Below are positions 8,261-18,439 of a stretch of 64,000 bases of DNA, one piece after another. Numbering within the stretch: the first letter of the stretch is position 1; each line of letters starts with the position of its first letter. The position numbers and the translations under genes are program-made. The notes beneath the pieces are model-generated. The model saw only the letters and a program-made list of their open reading frames with translations, did not search any database and was not told the origin of the DNA. The stretch is from the NCBI RefSeq assembly GCF_020852455.1, contig NZ_JADZAT010000017.1, forward strand, positions 1-64,000. The letters run 5' to 3'. Source of the stretch: Novosphingobium sp. (lineage in GTDB: Bacteria > Pseudomonadota > Alphaproteobacteria > Sphingomonadales > Sphingomonadaceae).

Positions 8261-10333
8261 ATGGCACGCAGCCATCCTCTTGAAAAATACCGCAATTTCG
8301 GTATCATGGCGCATATCGACGCCGGCAAGACCACCACGACCGAGCGGATCCTCTACTACACCGGCAAGTCCTACAAGATCGGCGAAGTCCACGACGGCGC
8401 CGCGACCATGGACTGGATGGAACAGGAACAGGAACGCGGGATCACGATCACCTCGGCCGCGACGACCTGCATCTGGAACGACCACCGGCTGAACATCATC
8501 GACACCCCGGGCCACGTTGACTTCACCATCGAAGTCGAACGCTCGCTGCGCGTGCTCGACGGCGCGGTCGCCGCCTTTGACGGCGTCGCCGGCGTCGAAC
8601 CCCAGTCGGAAACGGTGTGGCGCCAGGCGGACAAGTACAAAGTCCCCCGGATGTGCTTCATCAATAAATTGGACCGCACCGGCGCCAACTTCTACTACTG
8701 CGTCCAGACGATCATCGATCGCCTCGGTGCAACCCCGGCGGTGCTCTATCTGCCGATCGGCGCCGAAAGCGATTTCAAGGGTCTGGTCGATCTGGTCGAG
8801 AACCGGGCGATCATCTGGAAGGACGAAAGCCTTGGCGCTGAATTCTTCTACGAGGAAATCCCCGCCGACCTGGCTGACAAGGCTGCGGAATACCGCGAAA
8901 AGCTGATCGAACTCGCCGTCGAACAGGACGACGATGCGATGGAAGCCTATCTTGAAGGCAACGAGCCCGACGTGGCGACGCTCAAGGCGCTGATCCGCAA
9001 GGGCACGCTGGGCCAGGCCTTCGTTCCGGTGCTGTGCGGTTCGGCGTTCAAGAACAAGGGCGTTCAGCCGCTGCTCGACGCCGTGGTGGACTACCTGCCT
9101 TCGCCGCTCGACATCGAAGACGTCCAGGGCATCAATCCCGACACCGACGAACCCGACAGCCGCGCCACGGCTGACGATGCGCCGTTCTCGGCACTGGCGT
9201 TCAAGATCATGAACGACCCGTTCGTCGGCTCGCTGACCTTCACCCGGATCTATTCGGGCACGCTGACCAAGGGCAGCTACCTGAACTCGGTCAAGGGCAA
9301 GAAGGAAAAGGTTGGCCGCATGCTGCTGATGCATGCCAACAGCCGCGAAGACATCGAAGAAGCCCATGCGGGCGACATCGTTGCGCTGGCCGGCCTCAAG
9401 GAAACCACCACCGGGGATACGCTCTGCGCCGAACGGCAGCCGATCATCCTCGAGCGGATGGAATTCCCCGAGCCGGTTATCGAACTGTCGGTTGAACCCA
9501 AGACCAAGGCCGACCAGGAAAAGATGGGCATCGCGCTCAACCGCCTGGCCGCCGAAGATCCCTCGTTCCGCGTTTCGACCGATCATGAATCGGGCCAGAC
9601 GATCATCAAGGGCATGGGCGAACTGCACCTCGAAATCCTGGTCGACCGCATGAAGCGCGAGTTCAAGGTCGAGGCCAACGTCGGTGCGCCGCAGGTGGCC
9701 TATCGCGAATACCTCGCGAAGCCGGTGGACATCGACTACACCCACAAGAAGCAGTCGGGTGGTACCGGTCAGTTCGGCCGCGTGAAGGTCAAGGTCACTC
9801 CGGGTGAGCGCGGTTCGGGCTTCGTCTTCAAGGACGAAATCAAGGGCGGCAACATTCCGAAGGAATACATCCCGGCGATCGAAAAGGGCTTCCGTGAAAC
9901 GGCCGAAACCGGCTCGCTCATCGGCTTCCCGATCATCGACTTCGAAGTGCTGCTCTATGACGGTGCGTACCACGACGTCGACTCGTCGGCCCTGGCCTTC
10001 GAAATCGCCGCACGCGGTGCGATGCGCGAAGTTGCCCAGAAGTCGGGCATCAAGCTGCTTGAGCCGATCATGAAGGTCGAAGTGATCACGCCTGAGGAAT
10101 ACCTCGGCGACGTGATCGGCGACATCAACTCGCGGCGTGGCCAGATCCAGGGCACGGATTCGCGCGGAAACGCGCAGGCCGTGTCGGCGATGGTGCCGCT
10201 TGCGAACATGTTTGGTTACGTCAACCAGCTGCGCTCATTCACGCAGGGCCGGGCGAACTATTCGATGTTCTTCGACCACTATGACGAGGTCCCGGCGAAT
10301 GTCGCGACCGAGATCAAGGAGAAGCTTGCCTAA
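8261..10333 (+). CDS. fusA: Elongation factor G
   Basis: GTPase that drives translocation of tRNA and mRNA on the ribosome and helps recycling. It has 690 residues. The G1 motif [13 protein letters not shown]3 DTPGHVDFT and G4 NKLDR are present, and the C-terminal domain IV/V signature [12 protein letters not shown] is intact. AAGGAT gives a ribosome-binding site. It sits in the standard rpsG–fusA–tuf order. A promoter-like sequence for tuf overlaps its stop codon. Confidence 0.98.
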   Translation: MARSHPLEKYRNFGIMAHIDAGKTTTTERILYYTGKSYKIGEVHDGAATMDWMEQEQERGITITSAATTCIWNDHRLNIIDTPGHVDFTIEVERSLRVLDGAVAAFDGVAGVEPQSETVWRQADKYKVPRMCFINKLDRTGANFYYCVQTIIDRLGATPAVLYLPIGAESDFKGLVDLVENRAIIWKDESLGAEFFYEEIPADLADKAAEYREKLIELAVEQDDDAMEAYLEGNEPDVATLKALIRKGTLGQAFVPVLCGSAFKNKGVQPLLDAVVDYLPSPLDIEDVQGINPDTDEPDSRATADDAPFSALAFKIMNDPFVGSLTFTRIYSGTLTKGSYLNSVKGKKEKVGRMLLMHANSREDIEEAHAGDIVALAGLKETTTGDTLCAERQPIILERMEFPEPVIELSVEPKTKADQEKMGIALNRLAAEDPSFRVSTDHESGQTIIKGMGELHLEILVDRMKREFKVEANVGAPQVAYREYLAKPVDIDYTHKKQSGGTGQFGRVKVKVTPGERGSGFVFKDEIKGGNIPKEYIPAIEKGFRETAETGSLIGFPIIDFEVLLYDGAYHDVDSSALAFEIAARGAMREVAQKSGIKLLEPIMKVEVITPEEYLGDVIGDINSRRGQIQGTDSRGNAQAVSAMVPLANMFGYVNQLRSFTQGRANYSMFFDHYDEVPANVATEIKEKLA

Positions 10334-10378
10334 TCGGCGAGATGATATTAGGGGCGGCGCCTGATTCAGCGGGCGCCG
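10326..10378 (+). promoter_or_regulatory. Candidate tuf promoter and leader hairpin
   Basis: TTGCCT (10326–10331) is followed by a 17-base spacer and TAGGGG (10349–10354), overlapping the fusA stop. A hairpin CGGCGCC/GGCGCCG follows at 10355–10378. A private tuf promoter would fit the excess of EF-Tu over EF-G, but this is inferred from pattern only. Confidence 0.35.
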
Positions 10379-10424
10379 TCCAAACCCCGCGAATTCATAT
10401 TCAAGCGAAAGAAGGTTTGAGACA

Positions 10425-11615
10425 ATGGCAAAGGCAAAATTCGAGCGGACCAAGCCGCACTGCAACATCGGCACCATCGGTCACGTTGACCATGGCAAGA
10501 CCACGCTGACCGCCGCGATCACCAAGATCATGGCTGAAATCAACGGCGGTGAAGCGGTTGACTTCGCGAACATCGACAAGGCTCCCGAAGAGCGCGAGCG
10601 TGGCATCACCATCTCGACCGCTCACGTCGAGTACGAAACCGCTGCGCGTCACTATGCCCACGTCGACTGCCCGGGCCACGCCGACTATGTGAAGAACATG
10701 ATCACCGGCGCGGCGCAGATGGACGGCGCCATCCTCGTGGTGAACGCCGCTGACGGCCCGATGCCGCAGACCCGCGAACACATCCTGCTCGCCCGTCAGG
10801 TCGGCGTGCCGGCGCTGGTCGTCTACATGAACAAGGTTGACCAGGTTGACGATCCGGAAATCCTGGAACTCGTCGAACTCGAAATCCGCGAACTGCTCAG
10901 CTCGTATGGCTTCGACGGCGACAGCATTCCGGTGGTCCCGGGTTCGGCTCTGGCCGCTCTCGAAGGCCGTGACGAAGAAATCGGCAAGAACTCGATCGTC
11001 GCTCTGATGAACGCCGTCGACACCGCGATCCCGCAGCCGCCGCGTCCGACCGACAAGCCGTTCCTGATGCCGGTCGAAGACGTGTTCTCGATCTCGGGTC
11101 GTGGTACGGTTGTGACCGGCCGCGTCGAAACCGGTATCGTCAAGGTTGGCGACGAAGTCGAAGTGATCGGCCTCAAGGACACCCAGAAGACCGTCGTGAC
11201 CGGCGTTGAAATGTTCCGCAAGCTGCTCGATCAGGGTGAAGCCGGCGACAACATCGGCGCCCTGGTGCGCGGCCTGAAGCGTGAAGACGTTGAGCGCGGC
11301 CAGGTTCTGGCCAAGCCCGGCTCTGTCACCCCGCACACCGAATTCTCGGCCGAAGTTTACGTGCTGTCGAAGGACGAAGGTGGCCGTCACACGCCGTTCT
11401 TCGCCAACTATCGTCCGCAGTTCTACTTCCGCACCACCGACGTGACCGGCGAAGTGATCCTTCCCGAAGGCACCGAAATGGTGATGCCGGGCGACAACGT
11501 CGGCCTCGCCGTCAAGCTGATCGCTCCGATCGCGATGGACGAAGGCCTGCGCTTCGCCATCCGTGAAGGCGGCCGCACCGTTGGTTCGGGCGTGGTTGCC
11601 AAGATCACGAAGTAA
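10425..11615 (+). CDS. tuf: Elongation factor Tu
   Basis: GTPase that delivers aminoacyl-tRNA to the ribosome. It has 396 residues. The motifs [33 protein letters not shown] and NKVDQVDD are intact. It is preceded by GAAGG and followed by a clear intrinsic terminator, so the str transcript ends here. This is the only tuf copy in the window. Confidence 0.98.
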   Translation: MAKAKFERTKPHCNIGTIGHVDHGKTTLTAAITKIMAEINGGEAVDFANIDKAPEERERGITISTAHVEYETAARHYAHVDCPGHADYVKNMITGAAQMDGAILVVNAADGPMPQTREHILLARQVGVPALVVYMNKVDQVDDPEILELVELEIRELLSSYGFDGDSIPVVPGSALAALEGRDEEIGKNSIVALMNAVDTAIPQPPRPTDKPFLMPVEDVFSISGRGTVVTGRVETGIVKVGDEVEVIGLKDTQKTVVTGVEMFRKLLDQGEAGDNIGALVRGLKREDVERGQVLAKPGSVTPHTEFSAEVYVLSKDEGGRHTPFFANYRPQFYFRTTDVTGEVILPEGTEMVMPGDNVGLAVKLIAPIAMDEGLRFAIREGGRTVGSGVVAKITK

Positions 11616-11642
11616 TTCGTCGATCCTCGGGAAACCGAATTG

Positions 11643-11682
11643 AAAGGCCCGGCTTCCGTGAGGAGGCCGGGCTTTTCGTTTT
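11643..11682 (+). terminator. Intrinsic terminator after tuf
   Basis: GCCCGGC (11647–11653) pairs with GCCGGGC (11666–11672), followed by TTTTCGTTTT. An A-rich stretch precedes the stem. It separates the str operon from the HNH gene and the S10 operon. Confidence 0.85.
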
Positions 11683-11697
11683 CAAGGGGGGGGCAAG

Positions 11698-12048
11698 ATG
11701 GCACGCAAATATTCCAAACATGGTCCGCGTGAAGACCTGTGGCGCGACGACGAGGACGTTGCCGAAGCCCCGCCTCCGCCCGATTGCTGGTTGTGCGAGC
11801 GGCCCTGCGGCGAATCGGTGATCTGGCACCACCCCGTGCCCAAAAGCCGCGGTGGCCGCGATACCGTGCCGATGCACCCGATCTGCCAGAACATGCTGAT
11901 CACCACCTTCAGCAATTCCGAACTGCAGCGCTATGGCATGGATGCCAGCCTGCTGCGGATCGAGCCCAGGGTCGAACGGTTCGTTGCCTGGGTTGCAAAC
12001 AAGGATCCGGACTTCAACGCGGCGCTGGGCAAGAAGAAGCAGCGCTGA
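11698..12048 (+). CDS. HNH endonuclease-domain protein
   Basis: A small protein of 116 residues. The HNH-like core is visible: a CxxC pair (CWLCERPC), then VIWHHPVPKSRGGRD and PMHPICQNML, giving the His pair and the Cys residues that normally bind zinc or structure the beta-beta-alpha-metal fold. The start follows a run of G residues. It sits between the tuf terminator and the rpsJ leader, where most bacteria have tuf and rpsJ adjacent. No partner methylase or specificity gene is nearby, so this is not an obvious restriction system. Nuclease activity is inferred from the motif only. Confidence 0.75.
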   Translation: MARKYSKHGPREDLWRDDEDVAEAPPPPDCWLCERPCGESVIWHHPVPKSRGGRDTVPMHPICQNMLITTFSNSELQRYGMDASLLRIEPRVERFVAWVANKDPDFNAALGKKKQR

Positions 12049-12162
12049 GGGCCGGGGTGCCGATCTGTTACGTAACTGCCAGCGATCGGGATATTATCTT
12101 GCGCCAGGGCAGGGGGCGGCGGCGGGCCTTCGAAAATGCCGAATTTGCGCGCTAAAAGGGGC

Positions 12163-12251
12163 TTGCGCGAATCCAACATGCGATGTAGGGGCGCGGCTCG
12201 AATTTGGTCGGGGTGTGACTCCCCGAGGCTCTTTCTCATCGGTAGGACACA
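12163..12251 (+). promoter_or_regulatory. Candidate rpsJ promoter and S10 leader hairpin
   Basis: TTGCGC (12163–12168), a 17-base spacer and TAGGGG (12186–12191) form a weak promoter-like pair. In the leader, TCGGGG (12208–12213) pairs with CCCCGA (12221–12226), followed by the pyrimidine-rich stretch GGCTCTTTCTC. The hairpin could take part in control of the S10 operon. Confidence 0.3.
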
Positions 12252-12563
12252 ATGGAAGCTCAGAATATTCGCATTCGCCTCAAGGCATTCGATCACCGCG
12301 TGCTTGATCAGGCGACCGGCGAAATCGCGGAAACCGCCCGCCGTACCGGCGCGCTTATCCGGGGCCCCATTCCTCTGCCGACGAGAATCGAAAAGTTCTG
12401 CGTCAACCGCGGGCCGCACATCGACAAGAAGTCGCGTGAGCAGTTCGAAGTGCGCACCTACAAGCGGCTGCTCGACATCGTGCAGCCCAACGCCGCCACC
12501 GTGGACGCGCTGATGAAGCTCGACCTGGCGGCCGGCGTGAACGTCGAGATTAAGCTGGCTTAA
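12252..12563 (+). CDS. rpsJ: 30S ribosomal protein S10
   Basis: S10 of the 30S head; also the NusB partner (NusE) in transcription antitermination. It has 103 residues, the family length, with the signature [19 protein letters not shown]. First gene of the S10 operon. It is followed by an unusually long structured gap of 274 bases before rplC. nusB itself is in this window at 47991. Confidence 0.97.
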   Translation: MEAQNIRIRLKAFDHRVLDQATGEIAETARRTGALIRGPIPLPTRIEKFCVNRGPHIDKKSREQFEVRTYKRLLDIVQPNAATVDALMKLDLAAGVNVEIKLA

Positions 12564-12573
12564 TTGCCTGCTC

Positions 12574-12818
12574 GGCCCTATGGGCCACAACCTTAGCGGG
12601 CTTCGGCCCGGCTCCTAGCGGGAAATACCCGCGACGAGACAGAGCCCCGGCACAGGCCGGGGACATAAGGGATACCTCCGGTGCCAGCCTTTCGGGGCCG
12701 ATCACCGGGCATGCGTCCCCCGTCTCGCCTCTGGCCTTCGGGCAAGTGGCACCCAGCCCGGACGGGGCTCGTATCACACATCGGGTTGGACACGCCCCTG
12801 GGGATGGTCCCCTTGGGC
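12574..12818 (+). ncRNA. Structured intergenic RNA between rpsJ and rplC, possible cis-regulatory leader
   Basis: At least seven stems can be read: GGCCC/GGGCC (12574–12586); CGGGC-TTCG-GCCCG, a UUCG tetraloop (12597–12610); GCGGG/CCCGC (12618–12632); CCCCGGC/GCCGGGG (12645–12662); CCGGTG/CACCGG (12678–12708); AGCCC/GGGCT (12755–12769); and a two-part stem GCCC+GGGGA/TCCCC+GGGC (12794–12818) five bases before the rplC ribosome-binding site. CGAGAC (12635–12640) and GTCTCG (12722–12727) would close a multibranch domain. The region has no plausible gene. A role as a ribosomal-protein-binding leader or RNA processing element is inferred. Confidence 0.5.
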
Positions 12819-12837
12819 CTCTGTGAGGAGACTGATC

Positions 12838-13596
12838 ATGCGTACCGGCGTGATCGCCAAGAAGGTGGGGATGACCCGCCTGTTCCAGGAAGACGGTCGG
12901 CACGTGCCGGTTACCGTTCTGGCCCTGGAAGATTGCCAGGTGGTCTCGGTTCGTACCGCTGATCGCGACGGTTATGTCGCGGTGCAGCTGGGCGCCGGGG
13001 TTGCCAAGCAGAAGAACGTTGCCAAGCCGCAGCGTGAACATTTCGCCAAGGCTGAAGTGCCGCTGAAGGCCCGTGTCGCGGAATTCCGCGTCGCCGACGA
13101 TGCGACGCTGGAAGTCGGTTCGACGATCGCCGCATCGCACTTCGCGGTTGGCCAGATGGTCGATATCTCGGGTCACACCCAGGGTAAGGGCATGCAGGGC
13201 GCCATGAAGCGCTGGGGCTTCGGCGGTATGCGCGCCACCCACGGCGTTTCGATCAGCCACCGTGCCCACGGTTCGACCGGTAACCGCCAGGATCCGGGCA
13301 AGGTCTTCAAGAACAAGAAGATGGCCGGCCACATGGGCGATCGCCAGCGCACCCAGCAGAACCTGGAAGTCGTGCGCGTCGATGACGAACGCGGCCTGAT
13401 CTTCGTCAAGGGCTCGGTCCCGGGTGCGAAGAACAGCTGGCTGACCGTCAAGGACGCGGTCAAGGTCAACCGTCACGCCGAAGCGCCGTATCCGGCCGGT
13501 CTCAAGCAGGCCGCCAACAGCAATGCCGCCGCTCCCGCTGAAACCCCCGCCGAGGTGGTTGAAGCTCCGGAAGCCGGCGAAGGTCAGGAGGGCTAA
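12838..13596 (+). CDS. rplC: 50S ribosomal protein L3
   Basis: Early-assembling 23S rRNA-binding protein near the peptidyl transferase centre. It has 252 residues; E. coli L3 has 209. The difference is mostly an Ala/Glu-rich C-terminal tail from about residue 225. The signature [19 protein letters not shown] contains the Gln/Gly-rich loop region. The start is 12838, after TGAGGAG at 12823–12829; an earlier in-frame ATG at 12823 overlaps that site and is rejected. Confidence 0.97.
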   Translation: MRTGVIAKKVGMTRLFQEDGRHVPVTVLALEDCQVVSVRTADRDGYVAVQLGAGVAKQKNVAKPQREHFAKAEVPLKARVAEFRVADDATLEVGSTIAASHFAVGQMVDISGHTQGKGMQGAMKRWGFGGMRATHGVSISHRAHGSTGNRQDPGKVFKNKKMAGHMGDRQRTQQNLEVVRVDDERGLIFVKGSVPGAKNSWLTVKDAVKVNRHAEAPYPAGLKQAANSNAAAPAETPAEVVEAPEAGEGQEG

Positions 13597-13599
13597 GTC

Positions 13600-14226
13600 G
13601 TGAAGGTCAAGGTCCTCAACCTCGATGGTTCGGCCGCCAAGGGCGAAGTCGAACTCAACGATGCGGTGTTCGGTCTCGAACCGCGCGCTGACATCCTCCA
13701 CCGGGTCGTCACCTGGCAGCTCGAAAACCGCCGCGGCATCGCCCGTGCAACGCGTGAGCGTTCGGACGTGGCCCGCACCGGCAAGAAGTTCGGTCGCCAG
13801 AAGGGCGGCGGTACGGCTCGTCACGGCGATCGCAAGGCGCCGGTGTTCATCGGCGGCGGTAAGGCCCACGGTGCCCGCCTGCGTGAATTCGACGTGTCGC
13901 TGAACAAGAAGGTCCGTGCACTCGGCCTCAAGATGGCGCTCTCGGCCAAGGCCAAGCAGGGCCTGGTCGTGGTCGACAGCCTTGACGTCAAGGACGCCAA
14001 GACCAAGGCCGTTGCCGAACAGCTCGCCAAGGCGAACTGGGGCAAGAAGGTGCTGGTGATCGACGGTGACGCCGTGAACGCGGACTTTGCCCGCGCTTCG
14101 GCCAACCTGGTGGGCGTCAACGTCCTCCCCGCGATCGGCGCCAATGTCTACGACATCCTGAAGCATGATACGCTGGTGCTGACGCGCGCCGCGGTCGAAA
14201 AGCTGGAGGCACGTTTCAATGGCTAA
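13600..14226 (+). CDS. rplD: 50S ribosomal protein L4
   Basis: L4 lines the peptide exit tunnel and, in E. coli, represses the S10 operon. It has 208 residues and starts with GTG three bases after the rplC stop. The tunnel loop [20 protein letters not shown] is intact. It overlaps rplW by eight bases, which points to translational coupling. Whether it binds a leader here is unknown; the structured RNA before rplC is a candidate. Confidence 0.97.
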   Translation: MKVKVLNLDGSAAKGEVELNDAVFGLEPRADILHRVVTWQLENRRGIARATRERSDVARTGKKFGRQKGGGTARHGDRKAPVFIGGGKAHGARLREFDVSLNKKVRALGLKMALSAKAKQGLVVVDSLDVKDAKTKAVAEQLAKANWGKKVLVIDGDAVNADFARASANLVGVNVLPAIGANVYDILKHDTLVLTRAAVEKLEARFNG

Positions 14227-14524
14227 GACAGCAATCGACACGCGTCACTATGACGTGATCGTGGCTCCCCACATCACCGAAAAGGCGACGCTGGCCAGCG
14301 AGCACAACGCCGTGGTCTTCAAGGTAACGGAAAGCGCAACCAAGCCGCAGATCAAGGCTGCGGTCGAAGCGCTGTTCGACGTGAAGGTCGTGAGCGTGAA
14401 CACGCTGACCCAGAAGGGCAAGACCAAGCGGTGGAAGGGCAAACCCTATCGCCGTTCGGACGTGAAGAAGGCGGTCGTCCGTCTGGCTGAAGGCCAGTCG
14501 ATCGACGTCACCAGCGGGATCTGA
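14219..14524 (+). CDS. rplW: 50S ribosomal protein L23
   Basis: L23 sits at the tunnel exit and docks trigger factor and SRP. It has 101 residues, with [16 protein letters not shown] at the N-terminus and the rRNA-binding loop [18 protein letters not shown]. The start lies inside the end of rplD (eight-base overlap). Confidence 0.97.
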   Translation: MAKTAIDTRHYDVIVAPHITEKATLASEHNAVVFKVTESATKPQIKAAVEALFDVKVVSVNTLTQKGKTKRWKGKPYRRSDVKKAVVRLAEGQSIDVTSGI

Positions 14525-14532
14525 GGCGCACC

Positions 14533-15369
14533 ATGGCACTCAAGAACTACAACCCGACCAGCCCGGCCCGTCGCGGCCTGATCCTGGTCGACAAGTCGGC
14601 GCTGTGGAAGGGCAAGCCTGTCAAGGCTCTGACCGAAGGCAAGCGCAAGACCGGTGGCCGTAACAACAAGGGCCACGTCACCTCGCGCGGGATCGCCGGC
14701 GGTCACAAGCAGAAGTACCGCTTCATCGATTTCAAGCGTCGCAAGTGGGATGCTCCCGCGACTGTCGAACGCCTGGAATACGATCCCAACCGCACCGCGT
14801 TCATCGCCCTCATCAAGTATGCGGACGGCGAACAGGCCTATATCATCGCGCCGCAGCGCCTCGCCGTTGGCGACAGCGTTGTTGCCGGTGAAAAGACCGA
14901 CGTGAAGCCGGGCAACGCGATGCTGCTCAGCCAGATGCCGGTCGGCACCATCTGCCACAACGTGGAGATGAAGCCGGGCAAGGGCGGCCAGATCGCACGT
15001 TCGGCGGGCACCTATGTGCAGATCGTCGGCCGCGACCGCGGCATGGTGATCGTGCGCCTGAACTCGGGCGAGCAGCGCTACCTGCGCGGCGATTGCATGG
15101 GCACGGTTGGCGCGGTTTCGAACCCCGACAACCAGAACCAGAACTTCGGCAAGGCCGGGCGTACGCGCTGGCAGGGCCGTCGTCCGCTGACCCGCGGTGT
15201 CGCCAAGAACCCGGTCGACCACCCGCACGGCGGTGGTGAAGGCCGCACCTCGGGCGGCCGTCACCCGGTCACCCCGTGGGGCAAGCCGACCAAGGGCGCC
15301 CGGACCCGTAACAACAAGCAGACGGACAAGATGATTATCCGTTCGCGTCACGCCAAGAAGAAGAGGTAA
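14533..15369 (+). CDS. rplB: 50S ribosomal protein L2
   Basis: L2 is required for subunit joining and peptidyl transferase activity. It has 278 residues. The conserved C-terminal signature [20 protein letters not shown] is present, with the His implicated in activity. It is eight bases downstream of rplW in the standard S10 order. Confidence 0.98.
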   Translation: MALKNYNPTSPARRGLILVDKSALWKGKPVKALTEGKRKTGGRNNKGHVTSRGIAGGHKQKYRFIDFKRRKWDAPATVERLEYDPNRTAFIALIKYADGEQAYIIAPQRLAVGDSVVAGEKTDVKPGNAMLLSQMPVGTICHNVEMKPGKGGQIARSAGTYVQIVGRDRGMVIVRLNSGEQRYLRGDCMGTVGAVSNPDNQNQNFGKAGRTRWQGRRPLTRGVAKNPVDHPHGGGEGRTSGGRHPVTPWGKPTKGARTRNNKQTDKMIIRSRHAKKKR

Positions 15370-15375
15370 GCCACC

Positions 15376-15654
15376 ATGGCACGCTCCGTCTGGAAAGGCC
15401 CCTTCGTCGACCTGCACCTGCTGAAGAAGGCGGAAGCCATGCAGGATCAGGGCGCTCGCGCCGCACCGATCAAGACCTGGTCGCGTCGTTCGACGATCCT
15501 GCCGCAGTTCGTCGGCCTGACGTTCAACGTCTACAACGGCCACAAGTTCGTCCCCGTTTCGGTCAACGAAGAAATGGTCGGCCACAAGCTCGGTGAATTC
15601 GCGCCCACGCGCACGTTCCCCGGTCACGCTGCCGACAAGAAGGGTAAGCGCTAA
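15376..15654 (+). CDS. rpsS: 30S ribosomal protein S19
   Basis: S19 forms a dimer with S13 in the 30S head and contacts the A-site finger. It has 92 residues, starting [20 protein letters not shown], with the motif [20 protein letters not shown]. Its stop TAA shares one base with the rplV start. Confidence 0.97.
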   Translation: MARSVWKGPFVDLHLLKKAEAMQDQGARAAPIKTWSRRSTILPQFVGLTFNVYNGHKFVPVSVNEEMVGHKLGEFAPTRTFPGHAADKKGKR

Positions 15655-16031
15655 TGGGCAAGGCAAAAGCTCCGCGCCGGGTTGGCGATAAGGAAGCCCT
15701 GTCGGTCGGCACCACGATCCGTGGTTCGGCCCAGAAGCTCAACCTGGTTGCCGCGCTGATCCGCGGCAAGAAGGCCGAAGAAGCCATGAACATCCTCGCT
15801 TTCTCGAAGCGGGCGATGGCGGTTGATGCCCGCAAGGTGCTCGCCTCGGCGATCGCCAATGCGGAAAACAACCACAACCTCGATGTCGACGCTCTGGTCG
15901 TCAGCGAGGCTTCGGTCGGCAAGTCGATCACCATGAAGCGTTTCCACACGCGCGGCCGTGGCAAGTCCACGCGCATTCTCAAGCCGTTCAGCCGGCTGCG
16001 CATCGTGGTCCGCGAAGTCGAGGAGGCCTGA
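15654..16031 (+). CDS. rplV: 50S ribosomal protein L22
   Basis: L22 binds all 23S domains and its hairpin lines the exit tunnel. It has 125 residues; the C-terminal signature KRFHTRGRGKSTRILKP corresponds to the conserved loop. It overlaps rpsS by one base (TAATG) and leads directly into rpsC. Confidence 0.97.
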   Translation: MGKAKAPRRVGDKEALSVGTTIRGSAQKLNLVAALIRGKKAEEAMNILAFSKRAMAVDARKVLASAIANAENNHNLDVDALVVSEASVGKSITMKRFHTRGRGKSTRILKPFSRLRIVVREVEEA

Positions 16032-16034
16032 TCC

Positions 16035-16745
16035 ATGGGTCACAAGTCAAACCCCATCGGCCTGCGCCTCCAGATCAACCGGACCTGGGACAGCCGCTGG
16101 TACGCCGAAGGCAAGAACTACGGCAAGATGCTTGAGGAAGACCTCAAGATCCGCAAGTTCGTGGTTGAAACCGTGCCGCAGGCTGCGATCAGCAAGGTTG
16201 TGATCGAGCGTCCGGCCAAGGTCTGCCGCGTGTCGATCTATGCTGCCCGTCCCGGTGTGATCATCGGCAAGAAGGGCGCGGACATCGAAAAGCTGCGTTC
16301 GCAGATCGCCAAGATGACCGACAGCGACGTCAAGCTGAACATCGTTGAAATCCGCAAGCCGGAAATCGATGCCAAGCTGGTTGCCCAGGGCATTGCCGAT
16401 CAGCTGATCCGCCGCGTGGCGTTCCGCCGGGCGATGAAGCGCGCGATGCAGTCGGCCATGCGCCTTGGTGCCGAAGGCATCAAGATCACCTGCTCGGGCC
16501 GTCTCGGCGGTGCGGAAATCGCCCGTATCGAGCAGTACCGCGAAGGCCGCGTTCCGCTGCACACGCTGCGCGCGAACATCGACTATGCCGAAGCGGAAGC
16601 GCTGACCACCTACGGCATCATCGGCATCAAGACCTGGGTCTTCAAGGGTGAGATCCTCGGTCACGATCCGATGGCGCAGGACCGCCTGATGCTGGAAGCC
16701 CAGACCTCGGGCGTGCGTCCGGCGCGTGAAGATCGCAGGAACTAA
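16035..16745 (+). CDS. rpsC: 30S ribosomal protein S3
   Basis: S3 lies at the mRNA entry tunnel and has helicase-related activity with S4. It has 236 residues. The KH motif [14 protein letters not shown] is present, followed by the C-terminal domain with [20 protein letters not shown]. Three bases after rplV. Confidence 0.98.
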   Translation: MGHKSNPIGLRLQINRTWDSRWYAEGKNYGKMLEEDLKIRKFVVETVPQAAISKVVIERPAKVCRVSIYAARPGVIIGKKGADIEKLRSQIAKMTDSDVKLNIVEIRKPEIDAKLVAQGIADQLIRRVAFRRAMKRAMQSAMRLGAEGIKITCSGRLGGAEIARIEQYREGRVPLHTLRANIDYAEAEALTTYGIIGIKTWVFKGEILGHDPMAQDRLMLEAQTSGVRPAREDRRN

Positions 16746-16747
16746 TC

Positions 16748-17182
16748 ATGCTGCAACCGAAGAAAACCAAGTTCCGCAAGGCCTTCAAGGGCCGGATCAA
16801 GGGCGACGCCAAGGGCGGCACCGATCTGAACTTCGGTTCCTACGGCCTCAAGGCCATGGAACCGGAACGCGTCACCGCGCGCCAGATCGAAGCAGCCCGC
16901 CGTGCTATCACCCGCCACATCAAGCGTCAGGGACGCCTGTGGATACGTATCTTCCCGGACGTGCCGGTTTCGAAGAAGCCTGCCGAAGTCCGTCAGGGTA
17001 AGGGCAAGGGTTCGGTCGAATACTGGGCTGCTCGGGTCAAGCCGGGCCGGATCCTGTTCGAGCTGGACGGCGTTGCCGGTCCGCTCGCCGCTGAAGCCTT
17101 CAGCCGCGCCGCGATGAAGCTGCCGATCAAGACCAAGGTCGTTGCCCGTCTGGGTGACACCAGCCACCTGGGAGGCGAATAA
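16748..17182 (+). CDS. rplP: 50S ribosomal protein L16
   Basis: L16 organises the A site of the 50S subunit. It has 144 residues, [19 protein letters not shown] at the N-terminus. The segment corresponding to the Arg81 loop near the peptidyl transferase centre is [20 protein letters not shown]. Overlaps rpmC by one base. Confidence 0.97.
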   Translation: MLQPKKTKFRKAFKGRIKGDAKGGTDLNFGSYGLKAMEPERVTARQIEAARRAITRHIKRQGRLWIRIFPDVPVSKKPAEVRQGKGKGSVEYWAARVKPGRILFELDGVAGPLAAEAFSRAAMKLPIKTKVVARLGDTSHLGGE

Positions 17183-17382
17183 TGGCCAAGACTGCTGACC
17201 TGCGCACCAAGAGCGACGACCAGCTGGCCGGTGACCTTGCCGACCTGAAGCGCGAGGCCTTCAACCTGCGCTTCCAGGCTGCCACCAACCAGCTCGAGCG
17301 TCCGGCGCGCATCAAGGAAGTGCGCCGCGATATCGCTCGGATCAAGACGCTGCAGGGCGAACGCGCCCGTAGCAGCAAGTAA
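17182..17382 (+). CDS. rpmC: 50S ribosomal protein L29
   Basis: Small two-helix protein at the tunnel exit next to L23. It has 66 residues, with the family core [18 protein letters not shown] and RRDIARIKT. One-base overlap with rplP and ten bases before rpsQ. Confidence 0.95.
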   Translation: MAKTADLRTKSDDQLAGDLADLKREAFNLRFQAATNQLERPARIKEVRRDIARIKTLQGERARSSK

Positions 17383-17392
17383 GGAGCCCACG

Positions 17393-17662
17393 ATGCCCAA
17401 GCGTATCCTGATCGGGACCGTGGTTTCCGACAAGACCGACAAGACCGTGGTCGTGAAGGTCGAACGCAAGGTGAAGCACCCGCTCTACGGGAAGATCATC
17501 CGTCGTTCGAAGAAGTATCACGCCCACGACGAAGACAACGCGTTCAAGACTGGCGAGACCGTTCGCATCGAGGAAACCCGCCCGATGTCGAAGCTCAAGA
17601 CCTGGAAGGTCATCGAGCGCGTCACCGCCGGCAAGACCGCCGCTGTAGAGGCAGACGTTTGA
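17393..17662 (+). CDS. rpsQ: 30S ribosomal protein S17
   Basis: Primary 16S-binding OB-fold protein. It has 89 residues, with the family signature [20 protein letters not shown] and a KKYHAHDE loop. Last gene of the classical S10 operon; an 85-base gap with a small hairpin (TGCCG/CGGCA, 17705–17723) precedes rplN. Confidence 0.96.
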   Translation: MPKRILIGTVVSDKTDKTVVVKVERKVKHPLYGKIIRRSKKYHAHDEDNAFKTGETVRIEETRPMSKLKTWKVIERVTAGKTAAVEADV

Positions 17663-17747
17663 GCGCCTTCGCGCTCAGGGCCGACGCCTAAGTTTTCTTG
17701 GAACTGCCGGACTGGTTTCGGCAAGCCATTAGGAAGGAACCGGATCA

Positions 17748-18116
17748 ATGATCCAGATGCAATCCCAGCTTGATGTCGCTGACAACAGCGGCGCCAAGCG
17801 CGTCCAGTGCATCAAGGTGCTGGGCGGATCCAAGCGCCGCACGGCCGGTGTGGGCGACATCATTGTGGTGTCGGTCAAGGAAGCCCAGCCGCGCACCAAG
17901 GTGAAGAAGGGCGACGTGCACCGCGCGGTTATCGTCCGCACCCGCAAGGACGTCCGTCGTCCCGACGGTTCGGTGATCCGTTTCGACAGCAACGCTGCCG
18001 TGCTGATCAACAAGAACGCCGAACCCATCGGCACCCGTATCTTCGGCCCCGTGGTCCGCGAACTGCGCGGCAAGGGCTACATGAAGATCATTTCGCTCGC
18101 TCCGGAGGTGCTGTAA
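17748..18116 (+). CDS. rplN: 50S ribosomal protein L14
   Basis: L14 bridges to 16S helix 14 and binds the silencing factor RsfS. It has 122 residues, starting [20 protein letters not shown], with the signature [20 protein letters not shown]. First gene of the spc block; AGGAAGGA gives a strong ribosome-binding site. Its stop shares one base with the rplX start. Confidence 0.97.
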   Translation: MIQMQSQLDVADNSGAKRVQCIKVLGGSKRRTAGVGDIIVVSVKEAQPRTKVKKGDVHRAVIVRTRKDVRRPDGSVIRFDSNAAVLINKNAEPIGTRIFGPVVRELRGKGYMKIISLAPEVL

Positions 18117-18439
18117 TGGCCGCCGCGAAGATCAAGAAGGGCGACAGCGTCGTCGTCCGTTCGGGCAAGGACAAGGGCCGCACCGGCACCGTCCTGCAGG
18201 TCATGCCGAAAGAGGGCAAGGTCCTCGTTTCAGGCGTGAACGTGGCTGCCCGTCACCGCAAGCCGAGCCAGGTGAACCCGCAGGGCGGCATCGACCGCCG
18301 CGAGGCTCCGATGGCCATTTCGAAGGTCGGCCTGGCCGACCCCAAGACCGGCAAGGCCACCCGCGTGCGCTTCGAAACGTCGAAGGACGGCAAGAAGGTC
18401 CGCGTGGCCGCCAAGTCCGGGGAGAAGATCGATGGCTAA
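18116..18439 (+). CDS. rplX: 50S ribosomal protein L24
   Basis: L24 starts 50S assembly and has a KOW domain. It has 107 residues. The KOW core is [20 protein letters not shown]. The start at 18116 overlaps the rplN stop (TAATG); a longer in-frame reading into rplN is rejected as it has no homology to L24. Overlaps rplE by eight bases. Confidence 0.95.
   Translation: MAAAKIKKGDSVVVRSGKDKGRTGTVLQVMPKEGKVLVSGVNVAARHRKPSQVNPQGGIDRREAPMAISKVGLADPKTGKATRVRFETSKDGKKVRVAAKSGEKIDG

Noticed and set aside
7778..9973. 731-codon minus-strand frame across rpsG and fusA
   Set aside because: Antisense of two highly conserved genes; no motifs or ribosome-binding site.
12067..12097. TATTAT (12092–12097) with the palindrome GTTACGTAAC upstream as the rpsJ promoter
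   Set aside because: The -35 position reads TTACGT at 18-base spacing, a poor match; kept only as a possibility behind the TTGCGC/TAGGGG pair.
12550..14241. 563-codon minus-strand frame across rplC and rplD
   Set aside because: Antisense of certain ribosomal genes. The structured gap also falls inside it but gives no protein-like sequence.
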